64,000 nt of DNA from an uncultured Oscillospiraceae bacterium (GCA_902478785.1 CABSMJ010000004.1:1-64000); one strand, 5' to 3'. Shown: positions 44,720-53,540, counted from the first letter of the stretch. Translations and numbers: made by a program. Notes: generated by a model from the letters alone, not told the origin.

Positions 44720-46861
44720 TCACTCCACACCCTTGTCAAAGAGGCCGCGGGTGAAGAGCTCCGGAGGCTCTCCGCCGCCCTGGGCGTAGGCCCGGAACAC
44801 CTCGGCGCAGGCCTGGGGAGACTCGTCGGTGAACCGGAGCCGGGCGTACCGGAGCCCCAGGTTTTTCCAGTCCTCCCGGTCCGCCAGGTAGAGGGGCCGG
44901 CTGTTCTGGATCTCGCAGCGGCACCCAAAGGCGGGCAGCAGGGGGAAGCGGGCGCCGGTGCGGTCCTTGAGGCAAGCCCCGTGGCGGCACAGCTGTTTTT
45001 TTCCCCGGCAGTCCCCGGCGTTGCCCGCGGGACAGTTCTCGGTGATCTGCAGGGGCAGCCGTCCGTAGACGATGGCCTCGGCGGCAAGGGGCTTGCGCAG
45101 GTCCCGGATCTGGGCCCGGCGCAGCTCAAAGGATACGGTGGCGGAGGAAAGGCCCTGGTCCCTGGCCCAGTTCAGGGACAGGGAGTTGAAAAGGTTCAGT
45201 CCGTAGTCTCCGGCCAGGGGCAGTCCCAGCCCCTCCACCAGGGAAAGGTGGCCCAGGTTGCCGATGAGGACGCCGGAAAGGCCCGCCTCCCGGGCCTCCT
45301 CCAGACGGCGCCGCAGCGCCGGCTCGTCCTTGTCCCGCCACACCCGGGGCACTACGGCCCAGAACTGGGTCCGGCCCAGGTGGGATTGCCAGGGGAACTC
45401 CTCCAGCCGCTCCAGGGGCAGGTATACCCGCTCCGGGCCCTGGGACAGAAGCTCCTCCGTCAGTTGACTGCCCCAGAAGAGGGAGCAGGTGAGACCCGGC
45501 GCCTGGTTCCAGGCGCTGTCGGTTGCCACGTCCTCCGCCTTGGGGGCGGGCAGCTCCCGCCGGGGCAGGGGGGTAGAGAGCTCCTCCTCCAGCTGAGCGA
45601 GCACCTGGCGGCGCAATGCGTTCAAAGCGGCGGCGGGGAAGGCCAGGCCCTCGTCCACCTCCACCTGGGCGTCATGGCAGGCAAAGGGGGTGCCGCCGGT
45701 TTTCCCCAGGCGCTCGCGGAGCTCCTCCGCCGTGACGGCCCGGTTCCGGGCCTCCTCGGGCACAGCGCCCTGGGCCAGGGCCTCAGACCAGGCCCCGTCG
45801 GTGCGGCGGCAGCGGCCGGTGAGGCAGGCGGCAGCGCCCCGGCGGAGCACCAGGTGGAAGTCCACCAGATTTTCTCCGTGTTCGCCGTGGTCGTAGCCAT
45901 TCCGGGCCCGGGCAAAGAGCTCCCGGGGCTCCGGGGCATTCTCCGGCCGGGTGCCGAACATCTCCGGGCCCCGCTTGCCCTGCCAGTAGCCGTCGGTGAA
46001 GCCGGAGCGGGAAAAGGCGGCGGTGAGATCGGCCATCTCCTCCGCCGTGGGCCCCCGGTTCTCCCGCAGCAGACGGGCGTAGATGCCCGTGACCACCGCC
46101 ACATATTCCGGCCGCTTCATGCGGCCCTCGATCTTCAAGCAGGCCACGCCTGCCCGGGCCATCTCCTGAAGCCGGGGGGCAAGGCAGTTGTCCTTCAAAC
46201 TCAAGGGGTGGCCGGTGGGGGCGGCGCCGCTGCCCTCCCATTCCACCTGATAGGGCAATCGGCAGGGCTGGGCGCAGGTGCCCCGGTTGCCGCTGCGGCC
46301 TCCCAGCACGGCGCTCATGGCGCACTGGCCGGAGTAGCCCATGCAAAGGGCTCCGTGGACGAAGGTCTCCACCTCCACCGGGCAGGCCCGGCAGATGGCC
46401 GCCACCTCGGCCCCTGACAGCTCCCGGGCCACCACCACCCGGGTGCATCCGGTCTGGGCGGCCAGCTGGGCGCCGCCGGAGGTGAAAAGGCTCATCTGGG
46501 TGCTGGCGTGGAGGGGCTGGTCCGGCAACGCCGCACGCAACGCGGTAAAAAGCCCCCAGTCCTGGACCAAAATGGCGTCGGTGCCCGCCCGGCAGGCCAG
46601 GCGGGCAGTCTCCAGAGCGGCGGGCAGCTCCCGGTCCGTCACCAGGGTATTGAGGGTCAGATAGACCTTCACGCCCCGGACGTGACAGTACCGGATGGCC
46701 TCCGCAAATTCCTCCGGGGAGAAGTTCTTGGCGCCCCGGCGGGCGTTGAAGGAGCCGCAGCCCAGGTATACCGCTCCGGCCCCGGACTGGACCGCGGCCT
46801 GGAGGGCCTCCGGGGACCCGGCGGGGGCCAGCAGCTCCGGCATCTTAGTTTTGATTGTCAT
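44720..46861 (-). CDS. U32 family peptidase with C-terminal extension
   Basis: U32 (YegQ/RlhA-like) protein of about 713 residues. Members are annotated as collagenase-like peptidases, but several act in tRNA or rRNA hydroxylation. The core contains ELLAPAGSPEALQAAV, HASTQMSLF and the cysteine cluster CMGYSGQCAMS...GNRGTCAQPCR. A long C-terminal part (DUF3656-like) follows. The ATG at 46861 overlaps the zapA end by 17 bp; an ATG at 46843 just after the zapA stop is an equally good start. Neither has a clear ribosome-binding site. Confidence 0.88.
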   Translation of the reverse strand: MTIKTKMPELLAPAGSPEALQAAVQSGAGAVYLGCGSFNARRGAKNFSPEEFAEAIRYCHVRGVKVYLTLNTLVTDRELPAALETARLACRAGTDAILVQDWGLFTALRAALPDQPLHASTQMSLFTSGGAQLAAQTGCTRVVVARELSGAEVAAICRACPVEVETFVHGALCMGYSGQCAMSAVLGGRSGNRGTCAQPCRLPYQVEWEGSGAAPTGHPLSLKDNCLAPRLQEMARAGVACLKIEGRMKRPEYVAVVTGIYARLLRENRGPTAEEMADLTAAFSRSGFTDGYWQGKRGPEMFGTRPENAPEPRELFARARNGYDHGEHGENLVDFHLVLRRGAAACLTGRCRRTDGAWSEALAQGAVPEEARNRAVTAEELRERLGKTGGTPFACHDAQVEVDEGLAFPAAALNALRRQVLAQLEEELSTPLPRRELPAPKAEDVATDSAWNQAPGLTCSLFWGSQLTEELLSQGPERVYLPLERLEEFPWQSHLGRTQFWAVVPRVWRDKDEPALRRRLEEAREAGLSGVLIGNLGHLSLVEGLGLPLAGDYGLNLFNSLSLNWARDQGLSSATVSFELRRAQIRDLRKPLAAEAIVYGRLPLQITENCPAGNAGDCRGKKQLCRHGACLKDRTGARFPLLPAFGCRCEIQNSRPLYLADREDWKNLGLRYARLRFTDESPQACAEVFRAYAQGGGEPPELFTRGLFDKGVE

Positions 46862-47186
46862 GGCTGGTCTTGCTGAGCTGGGTCTGGAGGCGGAAGATCT
46901 CCCGCTTGAGCTCCGAGGCCTCATTCTTGGCCCGGTTGGCCTCCTCCACATAGCCCTTGAGCTGGCCCCGCAGATGCTCGGCATCCTCCCGGGCCTTGAA
47001 CAGCTCGTCGGTGATGTTGACGGCGGTGAGGACGGCGGCGTCCACCCGGCCCACATGGGCGTTTTGGAGCACCTCGTTCATCTTCTCGTCCACATAGGTG
47101 CCCACCCGCTGCATATAGGAGGGGGCCTCCTGGGCGACGAAGGTGTATTCCTCCCCACAGATGTTGATGGTCACACGATTTTCCAT
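46845..47186 (-). CDS. zapA: Cell division protein ZapA
   Basis: FtsZ-associated factor that bundles protofilaments. It has 113 residues: an N-terminal ZapA head (MENRVTINICGEEYTF...) and a C-terminal coiled coil (about 65-105). The ATG at 47186 follows AGGAGGT. It is cotranscribed with the U32 gene. Confidence 0.9.
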   Translation of the reverse strand: MENRVTINICGEEYTFVAQEAPSYMQRVGTYVDEKMNEVLQNAHVGRVDAAVLTAVNITDELFKAREDAEHLRGQLKGYVEEANRAKNEASELKREIFRLQTQLSKTSHDNQN

Positions 47187-47490
47187 AGCGCTACCTCCTG
47201 CCGGGGCCTGAGCCCCGTTGTTTCTCTGAGCGTAAAATGCTGCTTTTCGGGATACCGTGACGGCAAAGCCGGAAATGGTATCTTCAGTCAACTTTTTCCT
47301 TTCTCCACAGGGGCGGGAAAAAGGACTTAAAATGTATAATCGCTGCTTTGCAGCTATTATACCACAAATTTCTGCCCTGTAAATTGGGAATCTGGGGAGG
47401 AAACCGGCGAAAGGGAAAGGGGCCTTTTGGGATTGCAGCGAGCGGCGCCGGCGTGGTATAATCAGGAAAAGAATAGAGGAGGGATCGTCC
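47187..47490. other. Divergent promoter region between zapA and small membrane genes
   Basis: 304 bases without a gene. On the minus strand: TTTACA (47383-47378), 16-bp spacer, TATAAT (47361-47356), the zapA promoter. On the plus strand: TTGCAG (47433-47438), 18-bp spacer, TATAAT (47457-47462), for the small-protein operon. Confidence 0.7.
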
Positions 47491-47751
47491 ATGAGCCTGC
47501 TATTCAACCCCAGACCGGAAGTGCGCTATTATTTTTACCGCCACCCGGAGGCCTACGATGCGGTGCTGGTGGCGGTCGTGGCGGTCTTTCTCCTGGGATT
47601 TTTGTGCAACTTCTGGCTCATCCGCCGGAAGAAAAAGCGCCAGGACCCCTCTGACGGCGGCGTGCCCCTGGGCAGCCGCCGGACCGGCCTGGTGCTGGGT
47701 ATCTTGCTTTTGTGCGCGGTGGCGGCCCTGGCGGCCCGGTTCCTTTTGTAA
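47491..47751 (+). CDS. Small two-pass membrane protein (first of pair)
   Basis: An 86-residue protein I do not recognise. Membrane segments lie at about 22-43 and 65-85, separated by a basic stretch RRKKKRQ. The ATG at 47491 follows GAGGAGGGA, with a promoter (TATAAT at 47457) just upstream. It lies 33 bp ahead of a second small membrane protein gene and is probably coexpressed with it. Confidence 0.75.
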   Translation: MSLLFNPRPEVRYYFYRHPEAYDAVLVAVVAVFLLGFLCNFWLIRRKKKRQDPSDGGVPLGSRRTGLVLGILLLCAVAALAARFLL

Positions 47752-47784
47752 GCCCCCGGCGGGGATGCGGAAAAGGAGGAGACT

Positions 47785-48009
47785 ATGGATATCCAGGCGT
47801 TTTTCCAGGAGCACGGCGTCCGTTTGGCCATCCTGGCCCTGATCCTTGTGGCGGTGCTGCGGTTTTGGTGGACAGCCAAAACCTGGGGCAGGCCCCGGGA
47901 GGACCAGCCGGAGGATGAGCAGGAGATCGAGAGACGGGGCAACTGGGTGCTGATTTTCCTGGGCCCCCTCTTCCTTCTGATTCTCCTGGGCGGCGACTAT
48001 TTCCTCTGA
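47785..48009 (+). CDS. Small two-pass membrane protein (second of pair)
   Basis: A 74-residue protein of unknown function. Membrane segments (about 11-30 and 53-72) flank an acidic, glutamate-rich cytoplasmic or extracellular loop (REDQPEDEQEIERR). The ATG at 47785 follows AAAAGGAGGA. A terminator follows at 48045. Confidence 0.72.
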   Translation: MDIQAFFQEHGVRLAILALILVAVLRFWWTAKTWGRPREDQPEDEQEIERRGNWVLIFLGPLFLLILLGGDYFL

Positions 48010-48044
48010 TGGGCCGCCCTGCCTCCAAGGGTAAGGGAAGCGGC

Positions 48045-48076
48045 GAGACCATCCCGCACTGGGGTGGTCTCTTTTT
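48045..48076 (+). terminator. Terminator after small membrane protein pair
   Basis: Stem GAGACCATCCC/GGGGTGGTCTC (one G-T pair) with loop GCACT and a five-T tail. Confidence 0.88.
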
Positions 48077-48121
48077 GCCCCCCGCAGGAAAGACGAAGGA
48101 ACCGAGGGAAAAGATTGCGGG

Positions 48122-48150
48122 TTGTCCTTTTTGGCACAATCGTGTAGAAT
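48122..48150 (+). promoter_or_regulatory. Promoter of the dnaD operon
   Basis: TTGTCC (48122-48127), 17-bp spacer, TAGAAT (48145-48150). Confidence 0.6.
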
Positions 48151-48212
48151 AATACAGAATCCGGCCTCTGCCCAAAGAGGCCGGAAAACGAACGAGAAAG
48201 GAGGCGGCGGAG

Positions 48213-49172
48213 ATGGGAAGCTGCCTTTTGCGTCTGCCGGAGGACGAGGGCGTCACGCTGTCCGGCCCTGTGACCCGCCGCCTGCTGGAGCAGGGGGACG
48301 GGGACGCGGCCCTTTTGTACATCTGCCTGCTGCGCCGCCGGGGGGCCATCTCCACGGCCCAGGCGGCCCAGGAGCTCCACTGGGACGCCCAGCGCACCGC
48401 CGCGGCGGAGGACAAGCTCCGGCAGATGGAGCTGCTGGGCCCGGCCCAGCCGGAGCGTGAGCCCCAGCCCTCCCAGGAGCCGCCCACCTACCAGCGCCAG
48501 GACGTCACCGAGTGCCTTGAAAAGGACGGCATCTTCCGGGCGCTGACGGCGGAGGTGGAGCGGAAGCTGGGCAAGCGGCTGTCCACCCCGGACCTTTCCA
48601 TGCTGCTGGGCCTTTACGACTATCTGGGCCTGCCGCCGGACGTGATCTTCCTGCTGGTGGGCCACTGTGCCCAGCGCACCGCCCGCCAGTACGGCCCCGG
48701 CCGCCGGCCCACCATGCGCCAGATCGAGAAGGAGGGCTACGCCTGGGCCCGCCGGGGACTGGACACCCAGGAGCGGGCTGCCGCCTACCTGCGCCAGTAC
48801 GCCCAGCGCCAGGAGCGGATGCCGGCGTATATGCGCGCATTGCAGCTGGGGGACCGTGCCCCCGCCCCGTCGGAGGAGAAGTATCTCCTCACCTGGCTGG
48901 ACTGGGGCTTTCCGCCGGAGACAGTGGCCCTGGCCTACGACCGGACCATGCTCCGGTGCCACGAGCTCAAGTGGGGCTATCTGAACGGCATTTTGAAAAA
49001 CTGGCACGGCAAGGGCCTCCACACCCCCGAAGAGGTGGAGAGTGGGGACAGCGCGCCGGAGCACCGGAGCGCCACGCCTCAGGCCCCGGCAGCGGAGAGC
49101 GGCGCTTCGGTGGACCCCCGCATCGCCGAGATGCGCCGGTACATGAAAAAGAGAGGGGGAGGTGAGAGCTGA
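48213..49172 (+). CDS. dnaD: DnaD-domain replication initiation protein
   Basis: A 319-residue protein. The N-terminal winged-helix-like part (about 1-85) is followed by two DnaD/DnaB2-type domains; the second contains YLLTWLDWGFPPETVALAYD and KWGYLNGILKNWHGKG, the YxxxIxxxW-type signature. DnaD helps recruit the helicase to DnaA-opened DNA. The ATG at 48213 follows AAAGGAGG. Its stop overlaps the start of the helicase-loader gene, a functional pairing common in Clostridia. Confidence 0.88.
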   Translation: MGSCLLRLPEDEGVTLSGPVTRRLLEQGDGDAALLYICLLRRRGAISTAQAAQELHWDAQRTAAAEDKLRQMELLGPAQPEREPQPSQEPPTYQRQDVTECLEKDGIFRALTAEVERKLGKRLSTPDLSMLLGLYDYLGLPPDVIFLLVGHCAQRTARQYGPGRRPTMRQIEKEGYAWARRGLDTQERAAAYLRQYAQRQERMPAYMRALQLGDRAPAPSEEKYLLTWLDWGFPPETVALAYDRTMLRCHELKWGYLNGILKNWHGKGLHTPEEVESGDSAPEHRSATPQAPAAESGASVDPRIAEMRRYMKKRGGGES

Positions 49173-50167
49173 TGGGCTATGACGGCAAGATCCTGCGCCG
49201 GGCCCTGGACCGGTTCGAGGCGGACAAGGCCGCCCGGGCCCAGGACTTCCAGCGGCGGCGGGAGGCGGTGTACCAGGCGGTGCCCCGCATCCGGGAGATC
49301 GACCGGGAGCTGCGCTCCACCATGAGCCAGATCCTGTCCTCGGCCCTGCGCCGGGGGGCGGACCCGGGCCCGGCCATCCGCCGCATCCGGGACGGCAATC
49401 TGAGCCTCCAGGAGGAAAAACGCCGGTTGCTGACGGAGCACGGCTACCCGGCGGACTTTTTGGAGGAGAAGCCCAAGTGCCCCATCTGCGGCGACAGCGG
49501 CTACAACGGCTCGGCCCTTTGCCGGTGCCTGCGGGGGTACTACGCCAAGGAGCAGCTGCGGGAGCTGTCCCAGATGCTGGACCTGGGCAACCAGAGCTTT
49601 GACACCTTTTCCCTGGACTGGTACGCCCAGACCCCGGACCCCCAGTGGGGCCTGTCCCCCCGGGAGAATATGGAGGCGGTGTATGAAACCTGCGTCCACT
49701 ATGCCTCCCACTTCGGCAAGGGCAGCGGCAATCTGCTGCTCAGCGGCGCACCGGGCCTGGGCAAGACCTTTTTGTCGGCGGCCATCGCCCGGGAGGTGAG
49801 CCAGCGGGGCTTTTCCGTGGTCTACGACACCGCCGGCCACGTCTTTTCCCAGTTCGAGAGCCGGAAGTTTGACCGGGACGAGGACGGGGAGGCCCAGGCG
49901 GCGGTGGACCGGTGCCTGCGGTGCGACCTGATGATTTTGGACGACCTGGGCACGGAGCTGACCACCGCCTTCACCCAGTCGGCCCTCTATGAGCTCATCA
50001 ACGGCCGGCTCCTGGCGGGCAAGCCCACGGTCATCAGCACCAATCTGCTGCTGGCGGACCTGGAAAAGCGCTATTCCCCCCAGATCGTCTCCCGGCTCAA
50101 GGGGGAGTATGAGCTCCTGGCCTTCTTCGGGGAGGATATCCGCCGCCTGAAGCGGGAACGGGGCTAA
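49172..50167 (+). CDS. DnaC/DnaI-type helicase loader ATPase
   Basis: AAA+ protein of 331 residues that loads the replicative helicase. A coiled, charged N-terminal region (about 1-95) precedes a zinc-binding site (Cys103, Cys106, Cys117, Cys119), Walker A GAPGLGKT at 192-199, and Walker B LMILDDLG. Its ATG overlaps the dnaD stop by one base. The zinc site and domain order match DnaI/DnaC loaders rather than transposon IstB proteins. Confidence 0.9.
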   Translation: MGYDGKILRRALDRFEADKAARAQDFQRRREAVYQAVPRIREIDRELRSTMSQILSSALRRGADPGPAIRRIRDGNLSLQEEKRRLLTEHGYPADFLEEKPKCPICGDSGYNGSALCRCLRGYYAKEQLRELSQMLDLGNQSFDTFSLDWYAQTPDPQWGLSPRENMEAVYETCVHYASHFGKGSGNLLLSGAPGLGKTFLSAAIAREVSQRGFSVVYDTAGHVFSQFESRKFDRDEDGEAQAAVDRCLRCDLMILDDLGTELTTAFTQSALYELINGRLLAGKPTVISTNLLLADLEKRYSPQIVSRLKGEYELLAFFGEDIRRLKRERG

Positions 50168-50178
50168 AAGAAAACAAA

Positions 50179-50214
50179 GCGCCCGGTGACCCATTTGGGT
50201 CCCCGGGCGCTTTT
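50179..50214. terminator. Terminator between helicase loader and ftsH
   Basis: Stem GCGCCCGG/CCGGGCGC enclosing an inner GACCCA/TGGGTC stem, with a T-run on the right and A-rich sequence on the left; suited to both convergent genes. Confidence 0.82.
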
Positions 50215-50236
50215 GGCTTACAGGGGGAAAGAAATA

Positions 50237-52105
50237 TCAGGCCTTGCGGTTGAGGATGTTCATGAACTCCTCGCCGGTGATGGTCTCCTTTTCCAGCAGA
50301 TATTCCGCCAGCTCCCGCAGCTTGCCCTCGTTTTCCTGCAGCAGCTTCAGGGCCTTCTGGTGGGCCTCCTTCACCACGGTCACCACCTGCTCGTCCACCC
50401 GGGCCGCCGTCTCGGCGGAGCAGGTCAGGGAGGTGTCGCCGCCCAGGTACTGGTTTTGCACGGTCTCCAGAGCCACCATGTCAAACTCCTGGGTCATGCC
50501 GAAGCGGGTGATCATGGCCCGGGCCAGCTTGGTGGCCTGCTCGATGTCGTTGGAGGCGCCGGAGGTGATGTGGTCCGGCCCGAAGATCAGCTCCTCGGCG
50601 GCCCGGCCGCCGGTGAGGGTGGCGATCTTGTTCTGGATCTCCGCCCGGCTCATCAGGTTGCGCTGGTCCTGGTCCACCTGCATGGTGTAGCCCAGGGCGC
50701 CGGAGGTCCGAGGCACGATGGTGATCTTGGTCACCGGGGCGGAGTCGGTCTGCTTGGCGGCCACCAGGGCGTGGCCGATCTCGTGATAGGCCACGATCTT
50801 CTTCTCCTGGGGGGAGAGGACGGCGTTCTTGCGCTGGGCGCCGGCGATGACGGTCTCCACACTCTCCTCCAGGTCCTCCTGGGTCACCAGACGGCGGCCC
50901 AGCCGCACGGCCCGCAGGGCCGCCTCATTGATGATGTTGGCCAGCTCTGCGCCGGAGGCGCCGGAGGTGGCTCGGGCGATGGCGGCGAAGTCGGCGCTCT
51001 CGTCCATCTTCACGTCCTTGGCGTGGACCCGGAGGATGGCCTCCCGGCCCTTCAGGTCCGGCAGCTCCACCGGCACCCGCCGGTCGAACCGGCCCGGCCG
51101 GGTCAGAGCCGGGTCCAGACTCTCGGGCCGGTTGGTGGCCGCCAGCAGCACCACGCCCCGGCTGGAGTCGAAACCGTCCATCTCCGCCAGCAGCTGGTTG
51201 AGGGTCTGCTCCCGCTCGTCGTTGCCGCCGATGCCGCCGCCGTCCCGCTTTTTGCCGATGGTGTCGATCTCATCGATGAACACGATGCAGGGGGCCTTTT
51301 CCCCAGCCTGCTTGAACAGGTCCCGGACCTTGGCCGCGCCCATGCCCACAAACATCTCCACGAACTCCGAACCGGAGATGGAGAAGAAGGGCACCTTGGC
51401 CTCGCCGGCCACGGCCTTGGCCAGCAGGGTCTTGCCGGTGCCCGGAGGGCCCACCAGCAGCACGCCCTTGGGGCACCGTGCGCCGATGGCGGCGTACTTT
51501 TCCGGCTCGTGGAGGAAGTCCACCACCTCCATCAGCGACTCCTTGGCCTCGTCCTGGCCGGCCACGTCGGCAAAGGTCTTGCCGGTCTGGGCCTCCACAT
51601 AGATCTTGGCGTCGGCCTTGCCGAAGGACATGGCGTTGCCTATGGTGGGCATCTTGCCGCCCATCTTCTTCACCATCCAGCGGGAGAGCACCTCGCCGAT
51701 GACCAGGAAGAACAAAATGGGCAGCACCCAGGTGATAATGGCGCTGAGAAGGGGATTGGCCTGGGTGGGGATCTCCGAGCGGAACTCAATGTCCGGGTCA
51801 GAGCGGAGCTGATTGAGAAGCCGCTGGCCGTCGTCAGGCCAGATGCCGGTCTTGTAGTACTGGGCGTCCCGACCCTCGCCGGAGATAAAGACCAGCATGC
51901 CCTCGCTCTCGTCCAGGGCCACCTGGTCCACCTTTCCCTCGTCCACCATGTCCAGGAACTCGCTGTAAGACACCTCAGTGACCTGCCGCTCCAGCATGGA
52001 GGGGAACAGCAGGGCGTTGAGCAGCATCACCACCACCATGGCCGCGATGTAGTAGAAGATCAGCGGTTTTTTGGGCGGTTTTGGAGTGGGTTTGACCTCT
52101 TGCAT
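50237..52105 (-). CDS. ftsH: ATP-dependent zinc metalloprotease FtsH
   Basis: Membrane-bound AAA+ protease for quality control. It has 622 residues: membrane segments at about 15-34 and 118-137, Walker A GPPGTGKT at 219-226, Walker B region IVFIDEID, the second region of homology around NRPESLDPALTRPGRFDRR, and zinc motif HEIGH at 441-445. The ATG at 52105 follows AAGGAGGA. Its upstream region is AT-rich and carries two perfect DnaA boxes. Confidence 0.97.
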   Translation of the reverse strand: MQEVKPTPKPPKKPLIFYYIAAMVVVMLLNALLFPSMLERQVTEVSYSEFLDMVDEGKVDQVALDESEGMLVFISGEGRDAQYYKTGIWPDDGQRLLNQLRSDPDIEFRSEIPTQANPLLSAIITWVLPILFFLVIGEVLSRWMVKKMGGKMPTIGNAMSFGKADAKIYVEAQTGKTFADVAGQDEAKESLMEVVDFLHEPEKYAAIGARCPKGVLLVGPPGTGKTLLAKAVAGEAKVPFFSISGSEFVEMFVGMGAAKVRDLFKQAGEKAPCIVFIDEIDTIGKKRDGGGIGGNDEREQTLNQLLAEMDGFDSSRGVVLLAATNRPESLDPALTRPGRFDRRVPVELPDLKGREAILRVHAKDVKMDESADFAAIARATSGASGAELANIINEAALRAVRLGRRLVTQEDLEESVETVIAGAQRKNAVLSPQEKKIVAYHEIGHALVAAKQTDSAPVTKITIVPRTSGALGYTMQVDQDQRNLMSRAEIQNKIATLTGGRAAEELIFGPDHITSGASNDIEQATKLARAMITRFGMTQEFDMVALETVQNQYLGGDTSLTCSAETAARVDEQVVTVVKEAHQKALKLLQENEGKLRELAEYLLEKETITGEEFMNILNRKA

Positions 52106-52120
52106 GATGATATTTCCTCC

Positions 52121-52241
52121 TTATCCACAGGGAATGAATCATTGTGGAATAGGATAGAAAACAAAATGTAGGTTTGTCAAGGCGAAAGCTGTGAATAATC
52201 AGTAAATTTTTACAGTAAAATTTAGACAGGCTTGTGAATAT
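52121..52241. promoter_or_regulatory. DnaA-box cluster upstream of ftsH
   Basis: TTATCCACA at 52121-52129 and TGTGAATAA at 52190-52198 (TTATTCACA on the minus strand) both match TTATNCACA exactly. TGTGAATAT at 52233-52241 has one mismatch, and TGTGGAATA at 52143-52151 is weaker. The gap is AT-rich in a GC-rich genome. The first box overlaps the leader just upstream of the ftsH ribosome-binding site. A minus-strand TTGACA (complement of 52176-52181) may be the ftsH -35. Confidence 0.7.
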
Positions 52242-52248
52242 TTTCCAA

Positions 52249-52935
52249 TCACACTCGGGCTGTCTTGTCGGGATGATGGTGCTGAAAGAGGAGGCAGGCC
52301 CCGGAGGAGAGAAGGATGAGCCCCGCCAACACCGCCACCGCCAGCCGGAACTGGGGGGAGGTGGGGTCGGCGATGGCGTCGCCCATGAGGGCATAGGCCG
52401 CCACATGGGGGAAAAAGCCGCACACAGACCCCAGCAGATAGGGCAGATAGGGCAGCTTCACCGCTCCCATGTACATGGAGATGAGATCGCAGGAGAACAG
52501 TCCCACGATGCGGGTGAGGAAGGCGAAGAGAAAGTCGCCGCCCAGGCGGAAGGAGCGAATGGCATCGACCTTGGGGTGCTTTTCCACCAGCCGTTCCAGG
52601 GTGCCCGCCCCGGAAAAGCGGGAGATCCAGTAGGGCACAGATACCTCCACCGCCACCCCTGCGGCGCATATCCCCAGGGCGGCGGGCAGGGAAAAGAGCT
52701 GGGCGCTGACCACCGCCAAGATCCAGGTGGGAAACACCACCGAAAGGCTCTTGAGGGCGAACAGCGCCACCAGTACGCCCGCCGCCAGCCAGGGCCGGGC
52801 GGGCACATAGGATACAAGTGTCTCCGGGTCCAGCCGGTCACCGGCCAGAAGGACCGCCCCAGCCAGGGCGATCATGACAAGAAGGGGCACCACCCGGAGC
52901 AGATGCCGCCTCCAAGAGGTTTTGCAAGAACACAT
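52249..52935 (-). CDS. TVP38/TMEM64 (DedA-like) membrane protein
   Basis: A 228-residue protein with about five membrane segments and a VTT-domain pattern: FPTWILAVVSAQLF near 68-81, then FLFAFLTRIVGLFSCDLISMYMG. This superfamily includes lipid scramblases and DedA transporters. The ATG at 52935 is chosen for its GGAAAGGAAGGG ribosome-binding site and because the upstream frame is not protein-like. It may be read with ftsH downstream. Confidence 0.85.
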   Translation of the reverse strand: MCSCKTSWRRHLLRVVPLLVMIALAGAVLLAGDRLDPETLVSYVPARPWLAAGVLVALFALKSLSVVFPTWILAVVSAQLFSLPAALGICAAGVAVEVSVPYWISRFSGAGTLERLVEKHPKVDAIRSFRLGGDFLFAFLTRIVGLFSCDLISMYMGAVKLPYLPYLLGSVCGFFPHVAAYALMGDAIADPTSPQFRLAVAVLAGLILLSSGACLLFQHHHPDKTARV

Positions 52936-53344
52936 GAGACCCTTCCTTTCCAAAAGACGCCCGCCCTCGGAAGAGGACCGGGCGCACCAGAGCAGTCCAC
53001 GCCTCCCGGCCTGCCTGAAAAGGCGGCGGACGGGAGGAAAACGCACTGCTTATCTCTATTATAGTGGGGCATTTCGGAGAAAAAATCAACAATTTATAAA
53101 TTTCTTTTCCTGGGGAGGCTGTGTGGACGGGCATAAAACTTCATGCGCCAAGAGCACACCACGAAAACGAGCAAAGGCTGCGGCGCATGAAGTTTATGCG
53201 CATATGGGCCGTCCCGGCCCATGCGCTTTGATTTCATGGCCGTGCCGCTGAAAGCGGCACATGGCCAATTTTGCTATGCTTTTGCATAGCAAAACGGCGG
53301 GAAGCAGATGCTTCCCGCCGTCAGGCGTGAGGGGAAAAAGGGCC
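52936..53344. other. Intergenic region with five consecutive hairpins
   Basis: About 410 bases without a gene, between two minus-strand genes. The left part holds leader and promoter sequence for the TVP38 gene (AT-rich around 53055-53105). From 53131 to 53321 five inverted repeats follow end to end. Confidence 0.75.
53131..53321. repeat. Array of five inverted repeats
   Basis: 1: GCATAAAACTTCATGCGCC (53131-53149) with its complement at 53182-53199, one-base bulge. 2: GCGCATATGGGCC/GGCCCATGCGC (53198-53226). 3: GTGCCGC/GCGGCAC (53242-53260) inside TGGCC/GGCCA. 4: TTTTGCTATGC/GCATAGCAAAA (53269-53294), perfect. 5: ACGGCGGGAAGCA/TGCTTCCCGCCGT (53294-53321), perfect. Hairpin 5 on the minus strand, followed by TTTTG, probably terminates the VanW gene. 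Confidence 0.88.
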
Positions 53345-53540
53345 TCAGGCGGCGCCGGAGGTCTCAGTCCCGGTGCCGGGCGTTTCCGTGCCAGTGCCTG
53401 GAGTCTCGGTGCCGGTTCCGGTGCCGGGCGTTTCTGTGCTGGTGCCCGGGGTTTCGGTGCCGGTGCCCGGCGTTTCCGTACCAGTGCCGGGGGTCTCAGT
53501 CCCGGTGCCGGGGGTCTCGGTGCCGGGATCGGGCACTTCC
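53345..53540 (-). repeat. Coding repeat for the TETPGTG tail
   Basis: About ten imperfect 18-bp repeats (with one variant and one longer unit) encode ETPGTGT-type hexapeptides at the C-terminus of the VanW protein. The codons vary between GAG/GAA, ACC/ACT/ACG and CCC/CCG, so the peptide is conserved more than the DNA. Such tails act as wall-spanning linkers and often vary in copy number. Confidence 0.85.
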
